From contig NZ_PDOC01000003.1 of assembly GCF_002760655.1 (NCBI RefSeq), forward strand, positions 468,276 to 532,275: a stretch of 64,000 nt of DNA, in the 5' to 3' direction. The notes below the pieces were generated by a model that saw only the letters and a list, made by a program, of their open reading frames with translations, was not told the DNA's origin and made no database searches. The stretch comes from Massilia eurypsychrophila (GTDB taxonomy: Bacteria; Pseudomonadota; Gammaproteobacteria; Burkholderiales; Burkholderiaceae_D). This document shows positions 49,016 to 58,399 of this stretch, piece by piece (the first letter of the stretch is position 1; each line of letters starts with the position of its first letter). The position numbers and the translations under genes were made by a program.

Positions 49016-52000
49016 TTACGCTAACAGTTGTTTGATGGTTTGCTTGACCTGCATCACGCGGGCGGCGAGGTCGGGCATGCTGGCGGTGATCTTCAGCTTG
49101 TCCTGGCCGGCCAGCTTGATATGGCGGTTTTTCTGGATCAGGGCGATGATGCGCATCGAGTCGATCGGCGGGTTGACCATGAACTGCAGGTTGGCCGCTT
49201 CGCCATGCGCGTCGATCTTGACGATGCCGACCGCCTTGGCGGCGATGCGCAGGCGGTGCGTTTCGATCAGCGCCTTGACCGGGTCGGGCAGCTTGCCGAA
49301 GCGGTCGATCAGCTCCTCCTGCATGTCGTCGACCTTGTCGGCGGTGGCGCAGTTGGCCAGGCGCTTGTAGATAGACAGGCGCTCGTGGACGTCGCCGCAG
49401 AAGTCCGACGGCAGCAGCGCCGGCACGTGCAGGTTGATTTCGGTGGTGGTCGCCAGCGGCGCCGCCAGGTCCGGCTCCTTGCCGGCCTTGAGCGACTTGA
49501 CCGCCTCGTGCAACATGTCGGAGTACAGCTGGAAGCCGATTTCGAGCATCTCGCCGGACTGGTTCTCGCCCAGCACTTCGCCGGCGCCGCGGATTTCGAG
49601 GTCGTGCATCGCCAGGAAGAAGCCGCTGCCCAGTTCTTCCATCTGCTGGATGGCGTCGAGGCGGCGCTGCGCCTGCTTCGTCAGGCTCATCACGTCGTGC
49701 ACCAGCAGGTAGGCGTACGCCTGGTGGTGCGAGCGGCCGACCCGGCCGCGCAGCTGGTGCAGCTGGGCCAGGCCGAACTTGTCGGCGCGGTGCATGATGA
49801 TGGTGTTCGCGGTCGGCACGTCGATGCCGGTCTCGATGATGGTGGTGCACAGCAGGATGTTATAGCGCTGCGCGACGAAGTCGCGCATCACCTTTTCGAG
49901 GTCGCGCTCGTGCATCTGGCCGTGGGCGACGGCGATGCGGGCCTCCGGCAGCAGTTCGGTCAGCATCGCCATGCGGTTCTCGATGGTTTCCACTTCGTTA
50001 TGCAGGAAGTAGATCTGGCCGCCGCGTTTGAGTTCGCGCAGGCAGGCCTCGCGGATGACCGAACTGTCTTCGCTGCGCACGAACGTCTTGATGGCCAGGC
50101 GTTTTTGCGGCGCGGTGGCGATGATCGAGAAGTCGCGCAGGCCCTCGAGCGCCATGCCGAGCGTGCGCGGGATCGGCGTGGCCGTCAGGGTCAGCACGTC
50201 AACTTCGGCGCGCAGCGACTTGAGCGCTTCCTTCTGGCGCACGCCGAAGCGGTGTTCCTCGTCGATGATGACGAGGCCAAGCCGTTCGAACTTGACGTCG
50301 GGCGAGAGCAGCTTGTGGGTGCCGATGACGATGTCGAGCGTGCCGTCGGCCATGCCCTTGATGGCGGTGTTGATCTCTTTGCCGGTGCGAAAGCGCGACA
50401 GTTCGGCGATGCGCACCGGCCAGTCGGCGAAGCGGTCGGCAAAGGTCTGCGCGTGTTGTTCGGCCAGCAGCGTGGTCGGCGCCAGGATTGCCACCTGCTT
50501 GCCGCCCATGACGGCGATGAAGGCTGCGCGCAGCGCCACTTCGGTCTTGCCGAAGCCGACGTCGCCGCACACCAGCCGGTCCATCGGTTTGCCGCCGGTC
50601 ATATCCTTGATGACGTTCCTGATCGCCTCGGCCTGGTCGGGTGTTTCTTCGAAGCCGAAGCTGTCGGCGAAGTTCTGGTAGTCGTGCGACGAATACTCGA
50701 ACGAATGGCCCTTGCGCAGCGCGCGGCGGGCGTACAGGTTGAGCAGTTCGGCGGCGGTGTCGCGCACCTGTTCGGCGGCCTTGCGCTTGGCCTTTTCCCA
50801 CTGGCCCGAGCCGAGCGAGTGCAGCGGCGCGTCTTCCGGCGAGGCGCCCGAATAGCGCGAGATGACGTGCAGCTGCGACACCGGCACGTACAGCTTGGTG
50901 TCCTTGGCGTACTCGAGGTGCAGGAATTCGGTCTCGCCTTCGCCGAGGTCCATGCTGGTCAGGCCCATGTAGCGGCCGATGCCGTGGTTGATGTGCACCA
51001 CCGGGTCGCCGATCTTGAGCTCCGACAGGTCGCGCACCATCGACTCGACCTGGGTGACGGTTTCCTGCTTCTTTTTTCCGACGCGGCGCCCGGAGCCGGC
51101 GTACAGCTCCGTCTCGGTGATGAAGACGATGTGGCCGGCGCCGTTGTCGAACAGCTCGAAGCCGGCCTGCAGCGGCGCCACGCCGAGTGTCAGCTTGGCG
51201 CTCGACGCGCGGAAGCCTTCGAAACCTTCGACCGGGGCCAGCGCCAGGCTGTATTCGTTGAAGTACTGCTGCAGCGTTTCGCGGCGGCCGTTCGATTCGG
51301 CGCAGATCATCACGCGGCCGTCGTTTTGCAGCAAATAGCTGCGCAGATTGGCCAGCGGGTCGTCGCTGCGGCGATTGACGGCGATGTTCGGCACCGGCGC
51401 CGACAGCTCCGAGGCGGCGCTGTCGGCGTCCTTGACGATTACCCAGCGCGGATATGGCTTGGCCAGCGTGAAGAAGGTCTCGTCGCTGAGGAACAGTTCA
51501 TCCGGCGGCAGCAGCGGGCGGTCGCGGTCGGACTTGAGGAAGCGGTAGCGTGACTGCGTGTCGAGCCAGAAGCGCTTGATGGCCGCGTCGATGTCGCCGA
51601 CCAGCGCGAGCGAGGCTTCGGCGGGCAGGTAGTCGAACAGCGTCGAGGTCTGCTCGAAAAACAGCGGCAGGTAGTATTCGATGCCGGCCGAGGCGATGCC
51701 GCTGCCGATGTCCTTGTAGACCACCGAGCGTGAAGGATCGCCCTCGAAGCGTTCGCGCCAGCGGCTGCGAAAGCTGGTGCGCGCCGGCTCGTCCATCGGG
51801 AATTCGCGCCCGGGCAGCAGGCGCACTTCGCGCACCGGGTAGAGCGAGCGCTGGGTGTCGGCGTCGAAGGTGCGGATGGTTTCGATTTCGTCGCCGAACA
51901 GGTCGAGCCGGTACGGCAGCGCGGAGCCCATCGGGAACAGGTCGATCAGGCCGCCGCGCACCGAGTATTCGCCGGGCGACATCACCTGCGAGACGTGGGT

Positions 52001-52462
52001 GTAGCCGGCCAGGGTCAGCTGCGCCTTGAGCTTTGCCTCGTCGAGCTTTTCGCCCTGCTTGAAGAAGAAAGTGTAGGCGGCCATGAAGGACGGCGGCGCC
52101 AGGCGCACCAGCGCGGTGGTGGCCGGCACGATCAGCACGTCGCACTGGCCGTTCTGCACTTCGTGCAGCGTCGCCAGGCGTTCGGACACCAGGTCCTGGT
52201 GCGGCGAGAAGGCGTCGTAGGGCAGCGTTTCCCAGTCCGGCAACAGGTTGCAGGCCAGTTTGCCGTCGGCGAACCACGGGATTTCGTCGAGCAGGCGCTG
52301 GCCGTCGCTGGCGTTGGCGACGATCACGGTGAGCATCTGCTTGCGCGATTTGAGTTCGAGGCCGGCCACTGCCAGCGCGTAGGCGTCGGCGGACCCGTAC
52401 GAGGCCGGCAGCGCGAAGCGGGCGCCGGGCTTGGGAAGCGATTTCTTTAAATCGAAGGGCAT
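49016..52462 (-). CDS. mfd: Transcription-repair coupling factor Mfd
   Basis: 1148 residues from ATG 52462 (a GTG at 52495 would add 11). The UvrB-like N-terminus has LVIPATTALVRL-like and GEYSVRGGLIDLFPMGS segments. The RNA polymerase-interacting domain includes DPVVHINHGIGRYMGLTSM. The helicase core has VCGDVGFGKTEVALRAAFIA (Walker A), IIDEEHRFG (DEAH-like), TATPIPRTLGMALEGLRD, and QLHQLRGRVGRSHHQAYAYLL. The TRCF C-domain closes it. Mfd removes stalled RNA polymerase at lesions and recruits UvrA. Full length, no lesion. Confidence 0.97.
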   Translation of the reverse strand: MPFDLKKSLPKPGARFALPASYGSADAYALAVAGLELKSRKQMLTVIVANASDGQRLLDEIPWFADGKLACNLLPDWETLPYDAFSPHQDLVSERLATLHEVQNGQCDVLIVPATTALVRLAPPSFMAAYTFFFKQGEKLDEAKLKAQLTLAGYTHVSQVMSPGEYSVRGGLIDLFPMGSALPYRLDLFGDEIETIRTFDADTQRSLYPVREVRLLPGREFPMDEPARTSFRSRWRERFEGDPSRSVVYKDIGSGIASAGIEYYLPLFFEQTSTLFDYLPAEASLALVGDIDAAIKRFWLDTQSRYRFLKSDRDRPLLPPDELFLSDETFFTLAKPYPRWVIVKDADSAASELSAPVPNIAVNRRSDDPLANLRSYLLQNDGRVMICAESNGRRETLQQYFNEYSLALAPVEGFEGFRASSAKLTLGVAPLQAGFELFDNGAGHIVFITETELYAGSGRRVGKKKQETVTQVESMVRDLSELKIGDPVVHINHGIGRYMGLTSMDLGEGETEFLHLEYAKDTKLYVPVSQLHVISRYSGASPEDAPLHSLGSGQWEKAKRKAAEQVRDTAAELLNLYARRALRKGHSFEYSSHDYQNFADSFGFEETPDQAEAIRNVIKDMTGGKPMDRLVCGDVGFGKTEVALRAAFIAVMGGKQVAILAPTTLLAEQHAQTFADRFADWPVRIAELSRFRTGKEINTAIKGMADGTLDIVIGTHKLLSPDVKFERLGLVIIDEEHRFGVRQKEALKSLRAEVDVLTLTATPIPRTLGMALEGLRDFSIIATAPQKRLAIKTFVRSEDSSVIREACLRELKRGGQIYFLHNEVETIENRMAMLTELLPEARIAVAHGQMHERDLEKVMRDFVAQRYNILLCTTIIETGIDVPTANTIIMHRADKFGLAQLHQLRGRVGRSHHQAYAYLLVHDVMSLTKQAQRRLDAIQQMEELGSGFFLAMHDLEIRGAGEVLGENQSGEMLEIGFQLYSDMLHEAVKSLKAGKEPDLAAPLATTTEINLHVPALLPSDFCGDVHERLSIYKRLANCATADKVDDMQEELIDRFGKLPDPVKALIETHRLRIAAKAVGIVKIDAHGEAANLQFMVNPPIDSMRIIALIQKNRHIKLAGQDKLKITASMPDLAARVMQVKQTIKQLLA

Positions 52463-52561
52463 GCGGTACGCAGGTTGGCGTGAGATCTGAATCACTGATT
52501 ATAGTCGGATTCGCATGCTGAGGCGAAACGGGGAATGCATGCTGTCCACGATGAAAATTTC

Positions 52562-52578
52562 TGTCGGAAAAATTTACA
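52562..52578. promoter_or_regulatory. TGTCGG-N5-TTTACA element, candidate enhancer-binding site
   Basis: A 17-bp imperfect dyad (TGTCGG...TTTACA) lies 64 bp upstream of the sigma-54 -24 element of the PEP-CTERM gene. This form resembles motifs found upstream of PEP-CTERM genes, where the PrsK/PrsR system acts with sigma-54. Recognition is from memory of the family and needs a motif search. Confidence 0.4.
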
Positions 52579-52641
52579 TGTCAACCAGCAAATTAATTGC
52601 CAAACTGCATAAGTGATTGAAAGCAATGACGATTTATTTTC

Positions 52642-52657
52642 TGGCATGCAATTTGCT
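52642..52657 (+). promoter_or_regulatory. Sigma-54 (RpoN) -24/-12 promoter of the PEP-CTERM gene
   Basis: TGGCATGCAATTTGCT fits TGGCAC-N5-TTGCW with one mismatch (C to T in the -24 box) and the exact GG-to-GC spacing (GG 52643-52644, GC 52655-52656). Expected transcription start is about 52668, giving a leader of about 27 bases before the ATG at 52695. Confidence 0.65.
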
Positions 52658-52694
52658 ACAAGGAACATACCTTACTTTTCTCGAAAGCAGCGAC

Positions 52695-53393
52695 ATGAAC
52701 ACTCTCACGCAAAAGGCGCTTGCCGCCGCAGTTACCCTCGGCCTGGCGTTGGCTGGCGCAAGCGCGCAAGCCGGGGTGATCACCACTGTGTCGACTGGAA
52801 ATAACGGCTTTACGGTAGCGACCACCGATTTGCTCGCTGGCCGTGCCGGCACCATCGTCGGCAACGTCAATTCGGAAGAAAGCCTGGCCACCGACACCAG
52901 CGGCGTCTCGCTCACCGATGGCGCATTTGGCCAGGTCAGCATCGACGGCCACACCAATCCGGGCATGATCCAGATCCATAACGGCGTCAGCATTACCTAT
53001 TCGCTCGGCGCCAATGCGTCCGGTTACACCATCAACGCCATCAACAGCTACACCGGCTGGCGCGACGCCGGCCGCTACCAGCAGGACTACACCGTGCAAT
53101 TCGCGTATGCCGGAACGCCGACGACCTTCGTCAATGCTTTCTCGGTAGCGCAGCATCCGAACAGCGGGACCAGCGCTTTCGTGTCGACCTTCGACAATAC
53201 CGGCGGCTCGCTCGCATCGAACGTGGTCGGCGTGCGCTTTAACTTCGCCAATGTGCAGAACGGCTTTGTCGGCTACCGCGAACTGGACGTGATCGGCGCC
53301 GCCGCGGTGCCCGAGCCGGCATCGCTGATGCTGTTCGGCCTGGCCGCGGCGGGCCTGGTTGGCGCGCGTCGCCGCGCTGCCAAGCGAGCCTGA
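52695..53393 (+). CDS. PEP-CTERM sorting domain protein
   Basis: 232 residues. Signal peptide (about 1-26, cut near AQA-G). A beta-rich Ser/Thr/Gly/Asn middle region has no recognised enzyme motif. The C-terminal signal is VPEPASLMLFGLAAAGLVGARRR: the PEP motif, a membrane segment and an Arg cluster, as cut and anchored by exosortase (XrtA-type). Such proteins are exported with exopolysaccharide and can help in floc or biofilm formation. The ATG at 52695 begins the signal peptide. It is a single gene with its own sigma-54-type promoter. No exosortase or EPS genes lie in the window. Confidence 0.92.
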   Translation: MNTLTQKALAAAVTLGLALAGASAQAGVITTVSTGNNGFTVATTDLLAGRAGTIVGNVNSEESLATDTSGVSLTDGAFGQVSIDGHTNPGMIQIHNGVSITYSLGANASGYTINAINSYTGWRDAGRYQQDYTVQFAYAGTPTTFVNAFSVAQHPNSGTSAFVSTFDNTGGSLASNVVGVRFNFANVQNGFVGYRELDVIGAAAVPEPASLMLFGLAAAGLVGARRRAAKRA

Positions 53394-53403
53394 CGAGATC
53401 CGC

Positions 53404-53427
53404 CGCTGCCGTCAGTGCGCGGCAGCG
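53404..53427. terminator. Hairpin between PEP-CTERM and 5'-nucleotidase genes
   Basis: Arms CGCTGCCG / CGGCAGCG around an eight-base loop, between convergent genes. No T-run follows. Confidence 0.45.
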
Positions 53428-53429
53428 TA

Positions 53430-54374
53430 CTACTCCGCCGCCGGCGTCCGTCGGTTGGCGATCCCGAACGGCACGTGCACCATCGGGATGGTGCCGCCGG
53501 GTGACGACTTCAGGTGCGTCAGCTGGTCGTCGAAGAAGATGTGCGGCTTGAACACCGACAGCACGCGCGCCTTGTCCATCCCGCCCAGGAAAAACGTTTC
53601 GTTGGCCGATACGCCCCAGCTTTTCAGTGTGGTGACGACGCGTTCGTGCGACGGCGCGCTGCGGGCGGTGATGATGGCGATGCGCAGCACCTTGCGGTAG
53701 CCGGGATCGCGCCGCTGCGCGCGTTCCTCCATGCGCTGCATCAGCGCCAGCTTCTGGAACATGTCGGCCAGCGGGCCTGGCGCATGCGGGCGGTCGACGT
53801 GCAGCGCCTCGTGCGCGTGAAACTGATCCAGTCCATCCTTCTTGAAGACGCTTTCGGCCTCGTCGTCGGCGATCACGCCGTCGAAGTCGAAGGCGACGCG
53901 CAGCTCGACGTCGTCATCGTCGTCGACGATTTTCGACGGTAGTACCAGGCCGGCCGGGTAGTTGGCGGCGATCGCGCTCTTGACGTCTTCCTCGTTCGCC
54001 GAGAGGAACAGCGACGTGTTAAAGGCCGGCAGATACGGGTAAGGCGCGGTGCCGGTCATGAAGGCGGCGCGCGAGATGTCGAGTCCATAGTGGGCGATCG
54101 AGCGCATCACGCGCAGCCCGGTCTCGGGCGAGTTGCGCGAAAAGAGCACAACTTCGACCGGCATCTGGCGCGGGAAGCACTTGTTAATGTTGAGGAAGCG
54201 GCGGATGAACGGAAAGGCGACGCCTTTGCCGAGGATGACGTCGATATTGCGTTCCTGGAAATTGCGGTATTCGTCCGGGCCGCTGTCCAGGTACACCTGG
54301 TGCGAGCCGGTGAGGTCGAACAGGGCGCTCGAGGCGACCCCGATCACCAGCTTGTTCTCGATCTGAAACGCCAT
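53430..54374 (-). CDS. 5'-nucleotidase (PF06189-type, cytosolic)
   Basis: 314 residues. The start ENKLVIGVASSALFDL, then VEVVLFSRNSPETGLRVMRSI, and the HAD-like VAFDFDGVIADDEAESVFKKDGL with the paired Asp, match the family of cytosolic 5'-nucleotidases. LRIAIITARSAPSHERVV and SANETFFLGGMDKARVL, FFDDQ are the later HAD motifs. It removes phosphate from nucleoside monophosphates. Its ATG shares one base with the stop of the HDOD gene (TGATG), so the pair is coupled. Confidence 0.88.
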   Translation of the reverse strand: MAFQIENKLVIGVASSALFDLTGSHQVYLDSGPDEYRNFQERNIDVILGKGVAFPFIRRFLNINKCFPRQMPVEVVLFSRNSPETGLRVMRSIAHYGLDISRAAFMTGTAPYPYLPAFNTSLFLSANEEDVKSAIAANYPAGLVLPSKIVDDDDDVELRVAFDFDGVIADDEAESVFKKDGLDQFHAHEALHVDRPHAPGPLADMFQKLALMQRMEERAQRRDPGYRKVLRIAIITARSAPSHERVVTTLKSWGVSANETFFLGGMDKARVLSVFKPHIFFDDQLTHLKSSPGGTIPMVHVPFGIANRRTPAAE

Positions 54375-55360
54375 CAGTGTTCCTCGTTGCTGAGTTTTTC
54401 GAAGATCGCCAGCGCCGCCGGATCGAGATGCTGGAGCACGAAGGGATCGTCGGGCGAGTACTTGCCGGCGTCGACCAGCACGCGCAGCATGCCGATGCGG
54501 TCGGCCTGGTCAAGGACGCGGGCAAGGGCGGGCGCATCTTGCGCGCCGGCCTGTTCGATCGCGTTCGATACTGTAACAGGGAACTCCCACAGGGCAGCGA
54601 TGCGGGCCGACAGCAGCTGGGAGTCGGCCAGCAGCGCGGCGCAGAACTCGTCCGACTGGGGCAGCGCATCGCCGGTGTAGATCTGGTCGACCAGGCGGAA
54701 TGCGACGATCAGCCCGACCTGGTGCAGCAGGCCGGCCAGGTAAGCCTCGAAGGGATTGGCGCCGTTGGCGGGAGCGAGCATGCTGGCGGCCAGCGCGCAC
54801 GCTTCCGACTGGCGCCACACCTGGGGCGCAACCGTGTGCGCGAACTGGCCGGGCTGGTTGCTGATGATCGGGCGGAAGGCCACGCGCGCGAGCAGCATGC
54901 GCATGCCGTTCTGCCCGAGCAGCATGATGGCCCCTTCGATCGTCTTGATCGGCGCGGCGGGCCGGTAGTAAGGGCTGTTCGCCTCGCGGATCACTGCGGC
55001 CACCAACACCACGTCCTGCGCCAGCTGGCGCGATAGTTCGGCGCCGGAGACGCTGTCGTCGCGCAGGCTGCGCAGCAGTTGCGGGATCACCGCCGGTACC
55101 CGCGGCACCAGGTCGGACGCCGATTGAGGTGCTTCGACCAGGCGCTTGAATTCTTCGAGAATCAGCTTTTCGGTGGACGGCACGATGTCGTCGCGCGGCG
55201 GGCCGGCGAGCCAGCGATAGAACACGGTACGTACGTCTCCGTGCTGCTGCGCCGGCGCGGCGTATTGCGCGTGCACCGACGGCTGCGGCGCGGCCACGAT
55301 CGGGGCGGCGGCAGTGCTGGCGGCGGCGGGACGAAACCATCGTGCAATCCAGTTGATCAT
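54374..55360 (-). CDS. HDOD domain protein
   Basis: 328 residues from ATG 55360. After an Ala/Pro-rich N-terminus (about 1-45), the HDOD region (about 85-285) shows VPRVPAVIPQLLRSLRDDSVSGAELSRQLAQDVVLVAAVIREANSPYY, IKTIEGAIMLLGQNGMRMLLA, and AYLAGLLHQVGLIVAFRLVDQ. HDOD domains are non-catalytic HD relatives used in signalling and stress control. Here the canonical H of HD is kept as LLHQ. Function unknown. Translationally coupled to the 5'-nucleotidase. Divergent from the CPBP gene across 155 bp. Confidence 0.88.
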   Translation of the reverse strand: MINWIARWFRPAAASTAAAPIVAAPQPSVHAQYAAPAQQHGDVRTVFYRWLAGPPRDDIVPSTEKLILEEFKRLVEAPQSASDLVPRVPAVIPQLLRSLRDDSVSGAELSRQLAQDVVLVAAVIREANSPYYRPAAPIKTIEGAIMLLGQNGMRMLLARVAFRPIISNQPGQFAHTVAPQVWRQSEACALAASMLAPANGANPFEAYLAGLLHQVGLIVAFRLVDQIYTGDALPQSDEFCAALLADSQLLSARIAALWEFPVTVSNAIEQAGAQDAPALARVLDQADRIGMLRVLVDAGKYSPDDPFVLQHLDPAALAIFEKLSNEEH

Positions 55361-55515
55361 TGGCGGGGCGGGCAGGATGCTAAATATGCATTTTACCCGA
55401 CAAGCGCGCCGGGCATGATTGTCGTGCCGCCGGCGCTTCGACATGCGTTCGCGCAATGAACTAGCCGCATCCGGCGGTATATTTTCCTGTCGCGTGCCGT
55501 CATCGGCGCAGGAAT

Positions 55516-56274
55516 ATGCCAGCAAGTTCGTTCTTCGATCGATTCCGGATCCTGCTGTTAGCGGTACGCTACACGATCTGCGAAGCAGGCGACTTCGCCC
55601 GCTTCATCATGCGGCCGCACCGCGCCCGGGGCGCACCCTCGACCCGCAAGGAACGTATCAAACGCATCATCTTCTTCACGCTGGCGTGGCTGTTCGTCAG
55701 CCTTCCGCTGGCAGCTTTGCTCAATCAGCTTGAAGAGGCGGCCGGCATCGGCTACAAGACACCGCGCCTGACGGAAGACGTACTGGCCGGGGTCCTGGTG
55801 ATCGGCGTGCTTGGACCGATGATCGAGGAACTGGTGTATCGGGCCGGCCTGCGCATGCCGGTGTTTTGCCTGATTCTGGTGCCGGTCGTCGCCGTGGCCA
55901 CTGTCGCGCCGTCGATGACGGGAGCGGCCGTGAGCTCCTTCACCGCGCTGGCACTGTGGACCATCGCCATCGGGGCGCGCCGCCGCGCGGCTGCATCGGC
56001 GGGCGCCAGGATGCAGATGGCGAAAGCGTTCATCCACAGCTATCCCAAGGTCTTCAACCTGAACTGCTATCTGTTCGCGATCGCCCATGCCAGCACCTAC
56101 CAGTTTGTCGGCATGCAGGCGCCGCTGATCTTCATCCTGGTGTTCCCACTGGCGATCGGCGCGGCCGTCATGGGCTATCTGCGCATCCGCGACGGCCTAG
56201 GCAGCAGCATCCTGGTGCACTGCCTGTACAACATGGCCGGGATAGGGGCAATTGCCTGGGCGACGCAGGTGTAA
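55516..56274 (+). CDS. CPBP family intramembrane metalloprotease (CAAX-type)
   Basis: 252 residues with about seven helices. MIEELVYRAGLRMP gives the EExxxR motif, and FAIAHAS and SILVHCLYNMAG give the His and His/Asn motifs of this family (Abi/CAAX-type proteases). Members process prenylated or small peptides, or act in bacteriocin immunity; the substrate here is unknown. AGGA upstream supports the ATG at 55516. Convergent with the OPT transporter, with a terminator between. Confidence 0.88.
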   Translation: MPASSFFDRFRILLLAVRYTICEAGDFARFIMRPHRARGAPSTRKERIKRIIFFTLAWLFVSLPLAALLNQLEEAAGIGYKTPRLTEDVLAGVLVIGVLGPMIEELVYRAGLRMPVFCLILVPVVAVATVAPSMTGAAVSSFTALALWTIAIGARRRAAASAGARMQMAKAFIHSYPKVFNLNCYLFAIAHASTYQFVGMQAPLIFILVFPLAIGAAVMGYLRIRDGLGSSILVHCLYNMAGIGAIAWATQV

Positions 56275-56304
56275 AAAAACGGGACCCTGCATCGCATGGT
56301 CCCG
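56273..56304 (-). terminator. Rho-independent terminator of the OPT gene (probably bidirectional)
   Basis: CGGGACC / GGTCCCG arms (56280-56286 and 56298-56304) with an 11-base loop. On the minus strand a run of seven T follows. On the plus strand CTTTCGTTG follows, so it may also end the CPBP transcript. Confidence 0.8.
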
Positions 56305-56327
56305 CTTTCGTTGTGTCAGTCTAACGG

Positions 56328-58310
56328 TCAGGCGTGAACACGTTTCGCATTCGTCGCGGCCCACCGATACACGGATGCCACGATGGTCGCGCCGAGGATC
56401 GTCGCCACCAGCATCAACTGCGTCTCGGACAGGCCGTTGGCGATCGCCAGCGGCTCGCCGGTGCCGGTCGAGACGATCAGGCCGGCCAGCGCCACGTTGA
56501 ACAAGCTTTCGCCAACGATAAAGCCCGACATGATCAGCACGCCCATGCGCTTGGCCGGCTCGCCCCAGGTGCGCTTGCTGACCGCGCGCTCGAAGAAAAA
56601 TCCGGCGAAGGCGCCGACCACCACCGGCAACGTGACAGTGCTCGGCAGGTAGATCGCCAGTCCCACGCCCAGCGGCGGCAGGCTGTACTTGTCATTGCTC
56701 GACTTTTTCAGCGCGAAGTTGATCAGCACGAGGATCAGGCCGATGATGGCGCCGTAGCCGAGCAGGTTCCACGGCAGGTCGTTGCCGATCACGCCCTTGG
56801 CCAAGGTCGAGATCAGGGTCGCCTGCGGCGCCGCCAGCGGGGTCGATGAAATCGCCTGCAGGTTCGGCGCGCCGGCGAAGCCGTTGGCGCGATTGAGCAG
56901 TTCCAGCACCGGCGGCACCACTGCCGAACCGGCGGCGACGCCGACCAGCAAGGCGACCTGCTGCTTCCATGGCGTCGCGCCAACCAGCTGGCCGGTCTTC
57001 AGGTCCTGCAGGTTGTCGTTACCGATGACCGCCACCGCCAGCACCACGGTGGTGACGAACAGCGCAAAAGCGATCAGCGCGTGCGCCACCTCAGGGCCCA
57101 TCATGTGGCGCCCGGCCATGCCGACGCTGAGCGAGGCGCCGAGGATGGTGAGGATGGCAATGCCCGACACCGGCGAATTCGACGAGCCGATCAGGCCGGC
57201 CATGTAGCCGCACACCGCGGCGGCAAAAATACCGGCGATGAGGATGTAGCCGACGCCGATGGCGACCAGGGTCACCGACAGGCTGGCGAGTACGCCGCCT
57301 TGCAGGAACGTGGCAAGCAGCCAGCCGGCCGGCACCATCATGATCAGCGTGACCAGGCCGACGATGAAGATCGGGATGTCCTGTTCCTTGCGGTCGATGA
57401 CGGCGCCCTCAAGTTTTGCGTGGCGGGCAGCGGCCATGGCCGACTGCAGGCCGCCAAGGACAGGCTTGGCCAGGCCGGCGAGGGTGACGATCGCGGCGAA
57501 GCCGATGGCGCCAGCGCCGATCAGGCGCACATCTGTTTTCCATACGCCGAGCGCGTGGTCGGCGGCCGACAGGGCCGGCGCCGGGTTCCACGTGGTGAGC
57601 ATCGGCACCAGGATGCCCCAGGCGATGGCCAGGCCGACCAGCATCGCGATGCCGACCGTGATGCCCATCAGGTGGCCGGCGCCGATCAGCGCCAGCGAGC
57701 TCGATGCGCCGATGCCGGTGGCGCCCTGGCCGGTGCGGAAGTAGACGGCGACGTCGGCGGCCATCATCTTGGCGCCGGCGAGGGAGGCAAACAGCGCCGA
57801 GGCGACGCTGCCCCAGATCACCGCGCGCAGACCGGCCTTGCCTTCGGCGGCGCCGCTGCGCGACGACGTGCCCACTTTCAGCACTTCGGCCGCGGCCACG
57901 CCTTCCGGATAGGGCAGGTTCGATTGCGACACCAGGGCGCGCCGCAGCGGCACCGTGTACATCACGCCGAGAACGCCGCCGATGGCGCAGGCGCCGAAGG
58001 TCGGCCAGAACGGCACGTTGGCCCACCAGCCGATCATCAACAGGCCAGGCAGCACGAAGATCACCGACGCCAGGGTGCCGGCGGCCGAGGCGATGGTCTG
58101 GACGATGTTGTTTTCCTGGATCGTGGCGTCCTTGAAGGCGCTTAGCAGCGCCATCGAGATCACCGCGGCCGGGATCGAGGTGGCGAACGTGAGCCCGACC
58201 TTGAGCCCGAGATAGACCTGGGCTGCGGTGAAAATCAGGGTGATGAGCACGCCGAGCAGGATGCCCCGGATCGTGATTTCCTTTGGTCCAGCCAGTGACA
58301 CCGTCGCCAT
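56328..58310 (-). CDS. OPT family oligopeptide transporter
   Basis: 660 residues, about 15 helices. The start EITIRGILLGVLITLIFTAAQVYLGLKVGLTFATSIPAAVISM is the family hallmark, as are NIVQTIASAAG and LPYPEGVAAAEVLKVG. OPT proteins import short peptides or metal chelates, driven by protons. AGTG preceded by GGAG lies before the ATG at 58310; upstream in-frame residues are not conserved. Single gene on the minus strand, downstream of and same orientation as PBP1A (89 bp gap). Confidence 0.9.
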   Translation of the reverse strand: MATVSLAGPKEITIRGILLGVLITLIFTAAQVYLGLKVGLTFATSIPAAVISMALLSAFKDATIQENNIVQTIASAAGTLASVIFVLPGLLMIGWWANVPFWPTFGACAIGGVLGVMYTVPLRRALVSQSNLPYPEGVAAAEVLKVGTSSRSGAAEGKAGLRAVIWGSVASALFASLAGAKMMAADVAVYFRTGQGATGIGASSSLALIGAGHLMGITVGIAMLVGLAIAWGILVPMLTTWNPAPALSAADHALGVWKTDVRLIGAGAIGFAAIVTLAGLAKPVLGGLQSAMAAARHAKLEGAVIDRKEQDIPIFIVGLVTLIMMVPAGWLLATFLQGGVLASLSVTLVAIGVGYILIAGIFAAAVCGYMAGLIGSSNSPVSGIAILTILGASLSVGMAGRHMMGPEVAHALIAFALFVTTVVLAVAVIGNDNLQDLKTGQLVGATPWKQQVALLVGVAAGSAVVPPVLELLNRANGFAGAPNLQAISSTPLAAPQATLISTLAKGVIGNDLPWNLLGYGAIIGLILVLINFALKKSSNDKYSLPPLGVGLAIYLPSTVTLPVVVGAFAGFFFERAVSKRTWGEPAKRMGVLIMSGFIVGESLFNVALAGLIVSTGTGEPLAIANGLSETQLMLVATILGATIVASVYRWAATNAKRVHA

Positions 58311-58399
58311 GCGCAGCACTCCATGAAGGGTTATTTTTTGAAAAAGCGTCTTATCATAACCGCCACATCGCAAAATCCCAAGCGCCAAGCGCAGTCAAT

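Noticed and set aside
49028..51553. 841-codon plus-strand frame opposite mfd
   Set aside because: Antisense shadow; Mfd motifs are all intact on the minus strand.
55516..56274. Bacteriocin immunity or abortive infection function for the CPBP protein
   Set aside because: No bacteriocin or phage-defence genes nearby; the family is broad.
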